In this document: piece after piece, positions 33,290 to 41,681 of the stretch | Layout of the letters: each line of letters opens with the position of its first letter | Numbering within the stretch: position 1 is the stretch's first letter | Source of the DNA: VRUE01 sp963697805 | GTDB lineage: Bacteria; Actinomycetota; Thermoleophilia; Solirubrobacterales; 70-9 | DNA length: 64,000 nt | Assembly: GCA_963697805.1 (NCBI GenBank) | Contig: CAVOPB010000002.1 | Span: 62,001-126,000, forward strand | Direction: 5' to 3' | The notes under the pieces: generated by a model | The model's input: only the letters and a program-made list of their open reading frames with translations | Told to the model about the DNA's origin: nothing | Database searches by the model: none | Program-made: the position numbers and the translations under genes

Positions 33290-34663
33290 TCAGGCAGCGC
33301 GCAGCCCGACCTCGTCCCCGATCCAGATCACCTGGTCGCGATCGGGCCCAACCCCGACGAGGCGGATCGGCATCCCGACGAAGTCGGCGATGTAATCGAG
33401 GTAGGCGCGGGCCTGGGGCGGCAGGTCGGCCTCGCTGCGGCACTCGGTGAGGTCGGCCCCGAACCCCGGCAGCTCCTCGTACTCGGGCACGGCGGAGTGG
33501 AGGATCGACTGATGGTAGGGGAAGCGGTCGAAGACGGCGCCCTCGCTCGAGCGGTAGCGGACCGCCACCCGCAGCGGATCGAGGCCGCTGAGGACGTCGA
33601 GCTTGGTGATCGTCAGGGCGCTCATCCGGTTGAGCCGCACCGCGTAGCGCAGCGCGACCAGGTCGATCCAGCCGCAGCGCCGCTCGCGACCGGTCGTCGT
33701 CCCGTACTCGTGTCCGCGTTCGACCATGTGCCGCCCGACCTCGTCGGTGAGCTCGGTCGGGAACGGCCCCGCCCCGACTCGCGTCGTGTAGGCCTTGGCG
33801 ACCCCCCAGACCTCCTCGATGTCGGTCGGCCCGACACCCGCGCCCACCGTCGCCGCGCCGGCGATCGGGTTCGAGGAGGTGACGAACGGATAGGTGCCGT
33901 GGTCGAGGTCGAGCAGGGTCGCCTGGGCGCCCTCGAACAGGACCGTGCCGCCGCTGTCCAGAGCGTCCCAGCAGAGGCGGGATGTGTCGGCGATGTGCGG
34001 CTCGAGGCGGTGGCCGAAGCTGACGTGTTCCTCGGTCATCGCGTGCAGGTCGATGCGGGGATCCGGCGTGTCCTCGAAGGAGCCGCTGGCGTCCCCAGCT
34101 TCCTCGCCGGCCTCGCGGCGCAGTTTCCGGCGCCTGACCGAGAGTTCACGCAGCGCCTGCTGCTTGGAGGCGAGCGCGGCCCTGATCTTGGTCCGCAGAA
34201 TCTTCTCGTCGAGGAGGTCCTGGACGCGGATGCCGAGCCGCAGCGCCTTGTCGGCGTAGCAGGGGCCGATCCCGCGCCTGGTGGTGCCGATCGAGAGCTT
34301 GCCGAGCTTGACCTCTCCGGCGGTGTCGAGCAGCACGTGGTAGGGCATGATCAGGTGCGCGTTGGCGGAGACCTTAAGGTTGGCGACGTCGATTCCGCGT
34401 CGCTTCAACCCGTCGATCTCGGCGAGCAGGATGCTGGGGTCGAGGACGACCCCGTTGCCGATCACGCAGGTCTTCTCCGAGTAGAGGATCCCGGAGGGGA
34501 TCAGGTGGAACTTGAACTCCTCGCCTCCGCGGACGATCGTGTGGCCGGCGTTGTTACCGCCCTGGAAGCGGACGATCATCTCGGCGCCCTCGGCGAGCAG
34601 GTCGGTGACCTTGCCCTTGCCCTCGTCGCCCCACTGGGCCCCGACTATGACTACTCCTGGCAT
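33290..34663 (-). CDS. purA: Adenylosuccinate synthetase
   Basis: Makes adenylosuccinate from IMP, aspartate and GTP in AMP synthesis. 457 residues, slightly longer than the usual 430. G-A-Q-W-G-D-E-G-K-G-K near 8 and G-G-N-N-A-G-H-T near 35 are the GTP/IMP signature; G-T-T-R-R-G-I-G-P-C-Y near 130 and F-E-G-A-Q-A-T-L-L-D near 234 follow. A charged insertion near 165-205 (R-R-R-K-L-R-R-E-A-G then S-G-S-F-E-D) accounts for the extra length. The ATG at 34663 begins the conserved strand directly. First gene downstream of the dnaB-dnaC pair. Confidence 0.95.
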   Translation of the reverse strand: MPGVVIVGAQWGDEGKGKVTDLLAEGAEMIVRFQGGNNAGHTIVRGGEEFKFHLIPSGILYSEKTCVIGNGVVLDPSILLAEIDGLKRRGIDVANLKVSANAHLIMPYHVLLDTAGEVKLGKLSIGTTRRGIGPCYADKALRLGIRVQDLLDEKILRTKIRAALASKQQALRELSVRRRKLRREAGEEAGDASGSFEDTPDPRIDLHAMTEEHVSFGHRLEPHIADTSRLCWDALDSGGTVLFEGAQATLLDLDHGTYPFVTSSNPIAGAATVGAGVGPTDIEEVWGVAKAYTTRVGAGPFPTELTDEVGRHMVERGHEYGTTTGRERRCGWIDLVALRYAVRLNRMSALTITKLDVLSGLDPLRVAVRYRSSEGAVFDRFPYHQSILHSAVPEYEELPGFGADLTECRSEADLPPQARAYLDYIADFVGMPIRLVGVGPDRDQVIWIGDEVGLRAA

Positions 34664-34713
34664 TACAACCTTTCGTGCTTCGCACTCATGGCGACAGGGG
34701 ATTGTGCCTGGTA

Positions 34714-35436
34714 TCAGGCGACCTTGCCGTAGCGGCGGTCGTCGCCGTGGAGCTCGATCTCATCGCACATCTGATTCAGGCGGGAAACTGTGCGGACACC
34801 GATCTGGTCCTCCAGTTTGTCGTGTCGAAGGTTGGTCGTCACCAGGACCGAGCGCTGAGCCTCGTAGCGCTCGTTGATCAGCGCGTAGAGCTGCTCGAGG
34901 ACCCAGTCTGAGCGCTTCTCGGCGCCGAGGTCGTCGATGTGGAGGAGGTCGACCGCGGTCAGCCGCTCGAAGAAGGAGAGGTAGGAGTCCCCGCCCGGCT
35001 CGGACTCGAAAGTGCGCCGGATCCTCGCCAGGAGCTTCGGCAGCGAGTAGATCGCGACCGAGCGGCCGGCCTCGATCGCGCTCTTGGAGACGAGCATCGC
35101 CAGCGTCGTCTTCCCGGTCCCGGTGTCGCCGAACAGCCACAGGCCCCGACCCTCGTCGATCCGCTCGTCGAGCTCGTCGACAAAGGCGCGGATCTCACCG
35201 ACCGCCGCCCGCGTCGAGAGGTCCCGGGCCATGTCGCTGACCGGCGGCCGGTCGAAGGAGACGCCGCGGTAGCGGGGCGGGATCACCGAGGCGACCCCAC
35301 GACTGCGACCCCGCCGCAGGCGCTGTTCGCGGCACTCGCACGGTCGGGCGACGTCCTCGGGGCCGAGGATCCAGCCCGACCCGTCGCAGACGCCGAGCGG
35401 GCAGGCGGCGAATGGCTCGCTGCGCGGGATCGCCAT
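34714..35436 (-). CDS. DnaC/DnaI-like replicative helicase loader ATPase
   Basis: 240 residues. N-terminal Cys cluster (C-P-L-G-V-C-D-G and C-E-C near 12-35) resembles a zinc-binding loader domain. AAA+ core: Walker A G-D-T-G-T-G-K-T-T near 103, Walker B L-L-H-I-D-D-L-G-A near 163, sensor T-T-N-L-R near 200. The C-terminal R-L-N-Q-M-C-D-E is the usual arginine-finger region. Its ATG shares its A with the dnaB stop (TGATG), so loader and helicase are made together. Confidence 0.85.
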   Translation of the reverse strand: MAIPRSEPFAACPLGVCDGSGWILGPEDVARPCECREQRLRRGRSRGVASVIPPRYRGVSFDRPPVSDMARDLSTRAAVGEIRAFVDELDERIDEGRGLWLFGDTGTGKTTLAMLVSKSAIEAGRSVAIYSLPKLLARIRRTFESEPGGDSYLSFFERLTAVDLLHIDDLGAEKRSDWVLEQLYALINERYEAQRSVLVTTNLRHDKLEDQIGVRTVSRLNQMCDEIELHGDDRRYGKVA

Positions 35437-36860
35437 CAGAAGTCGGGCCCCACGGCGGCGATGTCGTCGATTGGGGCGCCTTCGCCGGCGGGCTGCTCGA
35501 TCGGCTTCTGCTGGCTGGTGTAGTCGGCGAACTTCGGGAAGCGCTCGATGAAGACGAGCTTTTTCGTCCCGATCGGACCGTTTCTGTGCTTGGCAATGAT
35601 CACGTCGGCGAGACCGTCGGGCTCGTCCTCGCGGTCGCGGTAATAGTCCTCGCGGAAGAGGAAGGCGACGAGGTCGGCGTCCTGCTCGAGGTTCCCGCTC
35701 TCCCTCAGGTCCGAGAGCATCGGCTTCGGCGGGGTGCGCTGCTCGGGGGCGCGCGAGAGCTGCGAGATCGCCAGCACCGGCACCTCGAGCTCGCGGGCGA
35801 GGATCTTGAGCCCGCGGCTCATCTGGCCGACCTGCTCGACGCGGTTGGCGCGATGGTCGTCGGAGCGCATCAGCTGCAGGTAGTCGACGATCACCAGCCC
35901 GAGGCCACCCTTGTCCTGCTCCTGGGTGTGGAGCCGCCTGGCCTTTGCCCTTAGGTCGAGGATCCCGAGGTCGGAGGAGTCGTCGAACCAGAGCGGCGCC
36001 TCCTCGAGTTCATTGCAGGCCCGCACGACCTGAGCCCAGTCCTTCTGCGCGACCTGGCCCTTGCGGAGCTTGTCGCCGGGGATCCGTGCCCGGCAGGCGA
36101 TGAACCGCTGCGCGAGCTCGACCTCGGACATCTCGAGCGAGAAGAAGGCGACCGGCTGCCCCTTCTTGACCGCCACGTTTTCGGCGATGTTGGCGACCAG
36201 CGCGCTCTTCCCCATCGCCGGCCTGGCGGCGACGATGATCAGGTTGCCGGGCTGGAAGCCTCCCGTGACCGCGTCGAGGTCCTTGAACCCGGAGGGCGTC
36301 CCGGTCAGCTCGGCCTCGCCGGTCGAGAGCTTCTCGAGCCGATCGACCTCGTCGTGGAGGATCTCCGAGAGCATCCGGAAGTCGCCGGCCTGCTCCTTGT
36401 GAGCGACTTCGAACAGCAGCTTCTCGGCGCGCTCGGAGAGCTCCCGGGGTTCGCCGTCGCGCTCGTTCACCCACGACTGGATCTCCTGGCCGGCGCCGAG
36501 CAGCCGCCGCAGCAGCGAGTTCTGTTGGACTATCTCCGCGTAGTGCCGGGCGTTTCCCGCCGCCGGGACCTTCGCCGCCAGCTCCGAGACGTAGTGTTTG
36601 CCACCCGCCGCGTCGATCTCGTTGCGCTGGACCAGCCCCTCGCCGACGCTCAGCTCGTCGACCGGCTTCGAGGCCGCGTGGAGGTCGTGGATGCAGCGGA
36701 AGATGACCGCGTGCTTCTCGAGGTAGAAGTCCTCGGCGGTGAGCTTGACGTCGACGAAGACCCGGTTCAGGGCGGGCTCGGAGACGAGCATCGCCCCCAG
36801 CACGGATTCCTCGGCCTCGATGTTCTGGGGCGGGACGTGGGTTGTCGGCGGCTGCGGCAT
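35436..36860 (-). CDS. dnaB: Replicative DNA helicase DnaB
   Basis: 474 residues. N-terminal collar domain (N-I-E-A-E-E-S-V-L-G-A-M near 13), linker helix, RecA-like ATPase with Walker A A-R-P-A-M-G-K-S-A near 210, the F-S-L-E-M-S motif near 240, Walker B I-V-D-Y-L-Q-L-M near 330 and the S-Q-L-S-R arginine motif. The C-terminus ends D-D-I-A-A-V-G-P-D-F. No intein. No ribosome site is visible before the ATG at 36860; the 129 bp upstream contains one CCTCC/GGAGG hairpin. It is followed directly by the loader gene. Confidence 0.95.
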   Translation of the reverse strand: MPQPPTTHVPPQNIEAEESVLGAMLVSEPALNRVFVDVKLTAEDFYLEKHAVIFRCIHDLHAASKPVDELSVGEGLVQRNEIDAAGGKHYVSELAAKVPAAGNARHYAEIVQQNSLLRRLLGAGQEIQSWVNERDGEPRELSERAEKLLFEVAHKEQAGDFRMLSEILHDEVDRLEKLSTGEAELTGTPSGFKDLDAVTGGFQPGNLIIVAARPAMGKSALVANIAENVAVKKGQPVAFFSLEMSEVELAQRFIACRARIPGDKLRKGQVAQKDWAQVVRACNELEEAPLWFDDSSDLGILDLRAKARRLHTQEQDKGGLGLVIVDYLQLMRSDDHRANRVEQVGQMSRGLKILARELEVPVLAISQLSRAPEQRTPPKPMLSDLRESGNLEQDADLVAFLFREDYYRDREDEPDGLADVIIAKHRNGPIGTKKLVFIERFPKFADYTSQQKPIEQPAGEGAPIDDIAAVGPDF

Positions 36861-36989
36861 CGAGTGCTAGTTAAAGAGGGGCCGCGGCGGGAAAATCTCC
36901 CCCGGTGGCTCCCGTCGCCAAGCAAACCAAAGCCCGGCGGGACTGACAGCGGCCTCCCCGCAAGGAGGGCGAAAAGAAATCTCGGCGGC

Positions 36990-37604
36990 TCAGGCGGCGA
37001 CGGTCGCGTGCGGCGGCGGCGGGATCTGGCCGGCACTCTCCTGGGTGCGCTCGCCGCGCCGCAGCATCCGCAGGGTGAGGATCGCGATGCTGAGGATGGC
37101 GGTCGCGCCGAGGGAGAGTTGGACGCTGAGCAGCCCCTGCCGGGTCCAGTAGACATCCCGGAGGTCGAGCAGCAGGGCCGCCTCGTCGAAGGTCAGCCCG
37201 ATTCCAGCGCCCATCGGGATCGCGAGCGCCTCCTCGAGGGCCTCGTCCTCGGTCAGCATCGCGACGGTGCCGGAGGTGAAAGCGAGCAGGATCCCCGGCA
37301 CGAAGTGGTGGATGTGGCGCTTGCCGACGCGGATGTCGCGGAATGGCCGCCACTTTCTTCGCACCCCGAGGGTCGAGAGCCGGATCAGCGCGAACGACGC
37401 GAGGAAGCCGGCGAGGAGGTTGAAGAGGATCGTCTCGCTGCGCGGCGTCTCGGCGTAGCCGGTGACCGCGACGCCGACCGTGTCAAGAGCCGCCGCGGGT
37501 GCCGCTTCGACCAGGCTCTCGCCGTCCTGCGGGGCATGAGAACGGCGGTTGAGCATCCGCCCGAACTGGCTGGCGAGGACGGTCGCAGCACCCCCGAGCG
37601 CCAC
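36990..37604 (-). CDS. Integral membrane protein with H-H-F-V-P-G and T-F-D-E motifs
   Basis: 204 residues from the first available start, GTG 37604. Four or so membrane segments. H-I-H-H-F-V-P-G-I near 98 and L-T-F-D-E-A-A-L near 135 give a His/Asp/Glu set within the membrane, seen in uncharacterised actinobacterial membrane proteins. The reading frame continues upstream without a start codon to the in-frame TAG that ends rplI, and those 19 codons encode part of the first hydrophobic helix (L-G-L-A-V-V-A-L-G-G). The true start is therefore uncertain. Function unknown. Confidence 0.7.
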   Translation of the reverse strand: MALGGAATVLASQFGRMLNRRSHAPQDGESLVEAAPAAALDTVGVAVTGYAETPRSETILFNLLAGFLASFALIRLSTLGVRRKWRPFRDIRVGKRHIHHFVPGILLAFTSGTVAMLTEDEALEEALAIPMGAGIGLTFDEAALLLDLRDVYWTRQGLLSVQLSLGATAILSIAILTLRMLRRGERTQESAGQIPPPPHATVAA

Positions 37605-37661
37605 GACCGCAAGGCCCAGGGTCGCTCGCTCCGAACGGTCCCAGCCGATTCGCGAGGACGT

Positions 37662-38114
37662 CTAGGACTCCTCGGCGACGATCGTCTTGACCGAGGCGAC
37701 GGAGCCGTCGGCGAGCTCGATCTCGACCATGTGGGTCCCGATCTCACGGATCGGCTGCTCGAGCCGCACCTGATGGCGGTCGAAGCGCAGGTCGCGCGCC
37801 TCGGCGATCGCCTCGACGATCTCCTTGGGGCCGACCGAGCCGAACAGCTTGCCGTCCTCGCCCGCGCGCTGGTGGATGGTCAGCACCGTCTTCGAAAGCA
37901 GGGACGCCGCACGCTCTTCGCGCTCGGCGCGGGCCTGCGCGGCTTTCTCCGCGGCTGCCTGGCGCCTCTGCGCCTCCTCCAGCGCACCGGGCGTCGCGGG
38001 CACCGCGAGCTTGCGGGGGATCAGGTAGTTGCGGAGGTAGCCCGGCGAGACATCGACCGGCTCACCGCGTTGACCGAGGCTGTCGACGTCCTCGAGGAGG
38101 ATCGCCTGCGGCAT
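37662..38114 (-). CDS. rplI: Ribosomal protein bL9
   Basis: 150 residues. The N-terminal domain V-D-S-L-G-Q-R-G-E-P-V-D-V-S-P-G-Y-L-R-N matches the L9 signature, followed by the long connecting helix (E-E-A-Q-R-R-Q-A-A-A-E-K) and the C-terminal domain with K-L-F-G-S-V near 88. It is 3 bp downstream of rpsR in the usual rpsF-ssb-rpsR-rplI order. Confidence 0.96.
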   Translation of the reverse strand: MPQAILLEDVDSLGQRGEPVDVSPGYLRNYLIPRKLAVPATPGALEEAQRRQAAAEKAAQARAEREERAASLLSKTVLTIHQRAGEDGKLFGSVGPKEIVEAIAEARDLRFDRHQVRLEQPIREIGTHMVEIELADGSVASVKTIVAEES

Positions 38115-38117
38115 CGA

Positions 38118-38387
38118 TCACCGCTCCCCGACGTAGGGCAGGAGCGCGATCTCTCGCGCTCGCTTGACCGCGACCGAGAGCTGGCGCTGGTGCTTGCGGG
38201 AGAGCCCGGTGACCCGACGGCCCCTTGTCTTCCCCTTGTCGGAGAGGAACCGGCGCAGCAGATTGAGGTCCTTGTAGTCGACCGCCTCGGAGTTGATCCG
38301 GGTGTATTTGCGCGGCCGCACACGCTCCATTCCGCGGCGACCGCCACGTCGGGGGCCAGCCTGTGATGTCTCTCTTGCACGAGCCAT
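38118..38387 (-). CDS. rpsR: Ribosomal protein bS18
   Basis: 89 residues. A basic Gly/Arg-rich N-terminus, then the S18 core D-Y-K-D-L-N-L-L-R-R-F, K-T-R-G-R-R-V-T-G-L and R-E-I-A-L-L-P-Y near the end. Binds with S6 to the 30S platform. No N-terminal Cys cluster, so it is a zinc-free form. Confidence 0.95.
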   Translation of the reverse strand: MARARETSQAGPRRGGRRGMERVRPRKYTRINSEAVDYKDLNLLRRFLSDKGKTRGRRVTGLSRKHQRQLSVAVKRAREIALLPYVGER

Positions 38388-38451
38388 TTGCGGCCCGGGA
38401 TGCTACAGACCCGCGGGGGTTGCCGCGGGTCCGAGCCAGATCAGAACGTGC

Positions 38452-38925
38452 TCAGAACGGGATGTCGTCGTCGGCGCCGCCCTCGCCACCGCCGGCGGGC
38501 GCTCCCTCGTAGTCGGAGGTGTCCGCCGGGACGTCGCTGCTCGGAGTGAAGCCGTTGCCGTTGCCGCCCCCCGAGCCGTCGCGCGAGCCGAGGAACTGGA
38601 CCGAGTTGGCGATGATTTCGACCGCCTGGCGTTTGCCGCCCTCTTTCGCCTCCCACTCGTGCCACTCGAGCCGGCCTTCAATCGCGACCGGCCGGCCCTT
38701 GGACAGGTAGTTGGCGCAGTTCTCGCCCTGCGCTCCCCAGACGGTGACGTCGAAGTAGTTGGGCTTGTCCTCCCACTCGCCGCTCTGGCTCTTGCGGCGG
38801 CTGTTGACGGCGACCCGCAGCTTGCAGACCGATGTGCCTCCCGGGGTGCTCCGCAGCTCCGGGTCCTTGGTCAGGTTCCCCGTGATGACCACGACGTTGA
38901 TGTTCGAAGCTGCCACAGCACTCAC
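38452..38925 (-). CDS. ssb: Single-stranded DNA-binding protein
   Basis: 157 residues. OB fold: N-V-V-V-I-T-G-N-L-T-K-D-P-E-L-R near 8-24, F-D-V-T-V-W-G near 57, V-A-I-E-G-R-L-E-W near 80. A Gly/Asp-rich linker leads to the acidic tip D-D-D-I-P-F that recruits replication partners. It lies between rpsF and rpsR. Confidence 0.95.
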   Translation of the reverse strand: MSAVAASNINVVVITGNLTKDPELRSTPGGTSVCKLRVAVNSRRKSQSGEWEDKPNYFDVTVWGAQGENCANYLSKGRPVAIEGRLEWHEWEAKEGGKRQAVEIIANSVQFLGSRDGSGGGNGNGFTPSSDVPADTSDYEGAPAGGGEGGADDDIPF

Positions 38926-39019
38926 TCCTCTGATCGCTTGTCTGAACTCTCAGTCTAAGAGCGAGGGCGGCGGGCTCTCCCCCCCGACCACTGGGATTAA
39001 CCGCAAAGAGCGGGGTGAG

Positions 39020-39547
39020 CTACTCGCCGGAGTCTGCCGAGGCCTCGGGAGGGGCATCGGCCTCGGCGGGCTCCGCCTCGGCCTCGGCGGGCTCGGGCGC
39101 AGTCTCGGCAGCGGGCTCCGCGGCCGGCTCCACAGCGGGCTCCGCCGCCGGCACGGGAGTCGGTGCCAGGGCGGACCGCGGCGGCTCCGGCGGGCGCTCG
39201 CGAGAGGATTCGGGCCCGGGCGCCGCGGTCGCGGGCGGGACCAGCACCGGGGCGTCGGGGTCGACTTTGAAGATCCGGAAACGGAGGACCCCGTCGGTGA
39301 TCTTGAGGCTGTGGTCGAGCTCCTCGAGCAGTTCGGGGGCCGCCTCGAACCGGAACCAGCGGTAGTCGGCCTCGTTGCGCTGCGCGATCTCGTAGGCCAG
39401 CTTGCGCAAGCCCCAGTTGTTCTCGTGCTTCAGCGTTCCGCCACCCTCGATCTGCGCGCGCGCCTGCTGCGCGAGTGCGTCGCGGGCCGGGGCGTCCTGC
39501 CCCGCATCCAGCATCAGAACCAGCTCGTATTCGCGTGTTGCTGCCAA
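39020..39547 (-). CDS. rpsF: Ribosomal protein bS6 with long Ala/Pro/Glu tail
   Basis: 175 residues. Residues 1-95 are an ordinary S6 (R-E-Y-E-L-V-L-M, N-W-G-L-R-K-L-A-Y-E-I near 46, Y-R-W-F-R-F, V-L-R-F-R near 87). Residues about 96-175 form an unstructured Pro/Ala/Glu tail with repeated P-A-E-A and A-E-P-A units, nearly doubling the protein. First of the rpsF-ssb-rpsR-rplI set; 19 bp downstream of the Pro-rich membrane protein gene. Confidence 0.94.
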   Translation of the reverse strand: MAATREYELVLMLDAGQDAPARDALAQQARAQIEGGGTLKHENNWGLRKLAYEIAQRNEADYRWFRFEAAPELLEELDHSLKITDGVLRFRIFKVDPDAPVLVPPATAAPGPESSRERPPEPPRSALAPTPVPAAEPAVEPAAEPAAETAPEPAEAEAEPAEADAPPEASADSGE

Positions 39548-39566
39548 AAGCGGCGACGCACTATAG

Positions 39567-40076
39567 CTACCGAGGGGCGAACTCCATCGACCCGTCGTCG
39601 GGGGGTGGTGGAGCCGGCGCCGGCGCTTCCGGTGCGGGTTCGGGTGCCGGCGCGGGCGCCACAGGCGGCACAGTCACGGATTCAGGAGCAGAGGGAGGGG
39701 CGGGCGGGTCCTGGCGCCGGGTTGGGGGGCCGTGCTTGCGCTGCGACCTTCTCCGGGCATCGGGCTCATGCTCCGCTCGGGCTCGGACCTTGCCCTCCGA
39801 AGGCTGCGCGCTGCGCAGAACCCCCCGCCCCGACGCCACCCGCCCGTGCCTCCGCTGCTCAGAAGAGCCGGAGCGGGACCGCAGCGACACTCGCGAAGGC
39901 GGCGTTGTGCGTGGCGGAGGCGATGGGCTCACTCCGATCAGGCCGACGTCGGGGGGCAATGGCGCCGGCTCGGGTGGCCTGAGAAGGTCAGGCAGCAGCT
40001 GGAGAGCCGCCAGGGCAGCGACGACCACGCCCGCGGCTTTCGCAGCTGACGACCAGCGAACCCGGAGACCTGTCAC
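39567..40076 (-). CDS. Single-span membrane protein with Pro-rich tail
   Basis: 169 residues. One hydrophobic helix near 12-30 (A-A-G-V-V-V-A-A-L-A-A-L-Q-L-L-P), then a long Pro/Ser/Arg-rich exported or cytoplasmic tail with P-A-P-A-P-E-P-A-P-type repeats near the end. No domain recognised. The compositional bias of GC-rich DNA makes the call less certain, but the position in the rpsF operon, good spacing and anchor helix favour a real gene. Confidence 0.55.
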   Translation of the reverse strand: MTGLRVRWSSAAKAAGVVVAALAALQLLPDLLRPPEPAPLPPDVGLIGVSPSPPPRTTPPSRVSLRSRSGSSEQRRHGRVASGRGVLRSAQPSEGKVRARAEHEPDARRRSQRKHGPPTRRQDPPAPPSAPESVTVPPVAPAPAPEPAPEAPAPAPPPPDDGSMEFAPR

Positions 40077-40123
40077 CGACCTTCAAGTCCCGACCCACGC
40101 ACCTTCGCCCCGCTTTGGGTGGA

Positions 40124-40187
40124 GAGGGTTGGTCGTCCTCCCTCCCGGACTCCCGCGAAGCGGCGGGAGGGAGGGCAACCAACCCTC
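40124..40187 (-). terminator. Long inverted repeat directly after otsA
   Basis: Two 24-nt arms (40124-40147 and 40164-40187) pair with only two mismatches: GAGGGTTGGT and CCTCCCTCCCG on the left with their complements on the right, loop 16 nt. It begins 1 bp past the otsA stop. There is no T-run, so it is either a GC-rich terminator or an mRNA 3' stabiliser. Confidence 0.6.
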
Positions 40188-40188
40188 C

Positions 40189-41652
40189 CTACGCAACGCT
40201 CTGGCGCAGCTCCGCGATGTCGTGCAATTGGTCGTCTACCCAGTCGCCGGGGTTGCGGGAGTAGATGATCTCCTTCAGGTGCTGGGCCCGCACCCGCCGC
40301 TCCTCGGGGTCCATCGTCAGCGCCCGGTAGATCGCGTCGGCCTGCTCCTGGATGTCGAACGGGTTGACCGAGATGGCGCAGTCGGAGAGCTCCTCATGGG
40401 AGCCGGTGTTCTCGGAGAGCATCAGGACGCCGTCACGGGTGTTCACCGCCGGCGCCTCCTTGGCGACCAGGTTCATCCCGTCGAAGATCGAGTTCACCAT
40501 CAGCAGGTCGAAGTGCTTGTAGCGGGCGACCGCCTCGGGGAAGTTCTCGTAGATCTTGAGGTCGATCGGCATCCAGTCGGTGGTGCCGTGGCGATGGTTG
40601 ACGACCGCGACCAGCGCCTCGATCCGCTCCAGGTACTCGGCGTACTCGGGGACATCCTGCCGCGAGGGCTGGAGGTGGGCGATGAAGGTCACCTTCTCGC
40701 GGAACTCCGGGTGCTGCTGGAGGAACGTGTCGAAGGCGGTGAAGCCACGCAGCACGTTCTTCGAGAGGTCGGCGCGGTCGACCCTGATAATCAGGTGCTC
40801 GCGGCGGCGCTCCAGCACCTCGCGTTCGGCGGCCATCACCTCGGGAGACTCGGCCGCCCGCTTCAGGCGCTCGGCATCGATCGAGAGCGGGTAGGCCCTG
40901 GCCAGCGTCCGGCCGCCGTCGTGGCGGATCACCGCCTGCTCGTAGTCGACGTCGGCTTCGAGCAGCTCGTCGCAGCAGCGCAGGAAGTTGATGCAGTAGG
41001 AGTGGGTGTGGAAGCCGATGATGTCGTTGGCCAGCATGCCGCGGAAGATCGCCTCGCGGATCCGGCCCGGCAGGACTCGCCAGCTGTCCGGCTGGGACCA
41101 GGGGATGTGGACGAAGTGGTGCAGGAAGGCATCCGGGCGCTCCTCGCGGATCATGCCGGGCACGGTGTAGAGGTGGTAGTCGTGGAGCATCACCAGCGGC
41201 CGCTCCCTCGACTCGATCTGGGACAGCACCGCAGTGGCGATGTCCCGGTTGACCGTCTGGTACCCGAAGTCCCATGCGTCGAGCTCCTCCTGGCGCACGT
41301 CGGGGGCGTTCGAGAGGTCCCAGAGGTAGTGCTGGATGAACCACAGCAGCGGGTTGGCGATCACGTTGTAGAAGCGGTCGTAGGCCTCGGGGTCGCTACC
41401 GACCATCAGCACCCGGTAGTCGAGCGCGTCGATCGAGATCTCGACCGGCCCGCCGCGCTCCTCGGAAACGGCGATGTCCTCATCGGTCATCGCCGAGGCG
41501 ATCCAGAGCGCCTCGCGGTGCGAGACGAGCCCCGACAGCGCCGTGACCAGGCCGCCACCGCCGCGCCTCACCACCCGCTCGCCGGCCTCGTCGCGGTCGA
41601 ACTCGGCGGGACCGCGGTTCGAGACGATGATCAGGGGATCGCGGTAGGGCAC
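40189..41652 (-). CDS. otsA: Trehalose-6-phosphate synthase (GT20)
   Basis: 487 residues from GTG 41652. Glycosyltransferase 20: I-V-S-N-R-G-P near 9, G-G-G-G-L-V-T-A-L near 32, H-D-Y-H-L-Y near 155, H-I-P-W-S near 182, G-F-H-T near 213, R-V-D-R-A-D-L-S-K-N near 293, and D-G-M-N-L-V-A-K-E near 398. It makes trehalose-6-phosphate (or a related glycoside) from NDP-glucose and glucose-6-phosphate. It follows treT by 29 bp, on the same strand. No OtsB phosphatase is seen in the window. Confidence 0.92.
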   Translation of the reverse strand: MPYRDPLIIVSNRGPAEFDRDEAGERVVRRGGGGLVTALSGLVSHREALWIASAMTDEDIAVSEERGGPVEISIDALDYRVLMVGSDPEAYDRFYNVIANPLLWFIQHYLWDLSNAPDVRQEELDAWDFGYQTVNRDIATAVLSQIESRERPLVMLHDYHLYTVPGMIREERPDAFLHHFVHIPWSQPDSWRVLPGRIREAIFRGMLANDIIGFHTHSYCINFLRCCDELLEADVDYEQAVIRHDGGRTLARAYPLSIDAERLKRAAESPEVMAAEREVLERRREHLIIRVDRADLSKNVLRGFTAFDTFLQQHPEFREKVTFIAHLQPSRQDVPEYAEYLERIEALVAVVNHRHGTTDWMPIDLKIYENFPEAVARYKHFDLLMVNSIFDGMNLVAKEAPAVNTRDGVLMLSENTGSHEELSDCAISVNPFDIQEQADAIYRALTMDPEERRVRAQHLKEIIYSRNPGDWVDDQLHDIAELRQSVA

Positions 41653-41681
41653 CCGACCAGCCTACCCCGGCGGTGGCGCGG

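Noticed and set aside
36354..38366. A 670-codon plus-strand frame opposite dnaB, the membrane gene and rplI; similar long frames oppose purA, otsA and the hydrolase-cyclase
   Set aside because: These mirror real genes whose motifs are clear on the other strand; long antisense frames are expected at this GC content, and their peptides are low-complexity.
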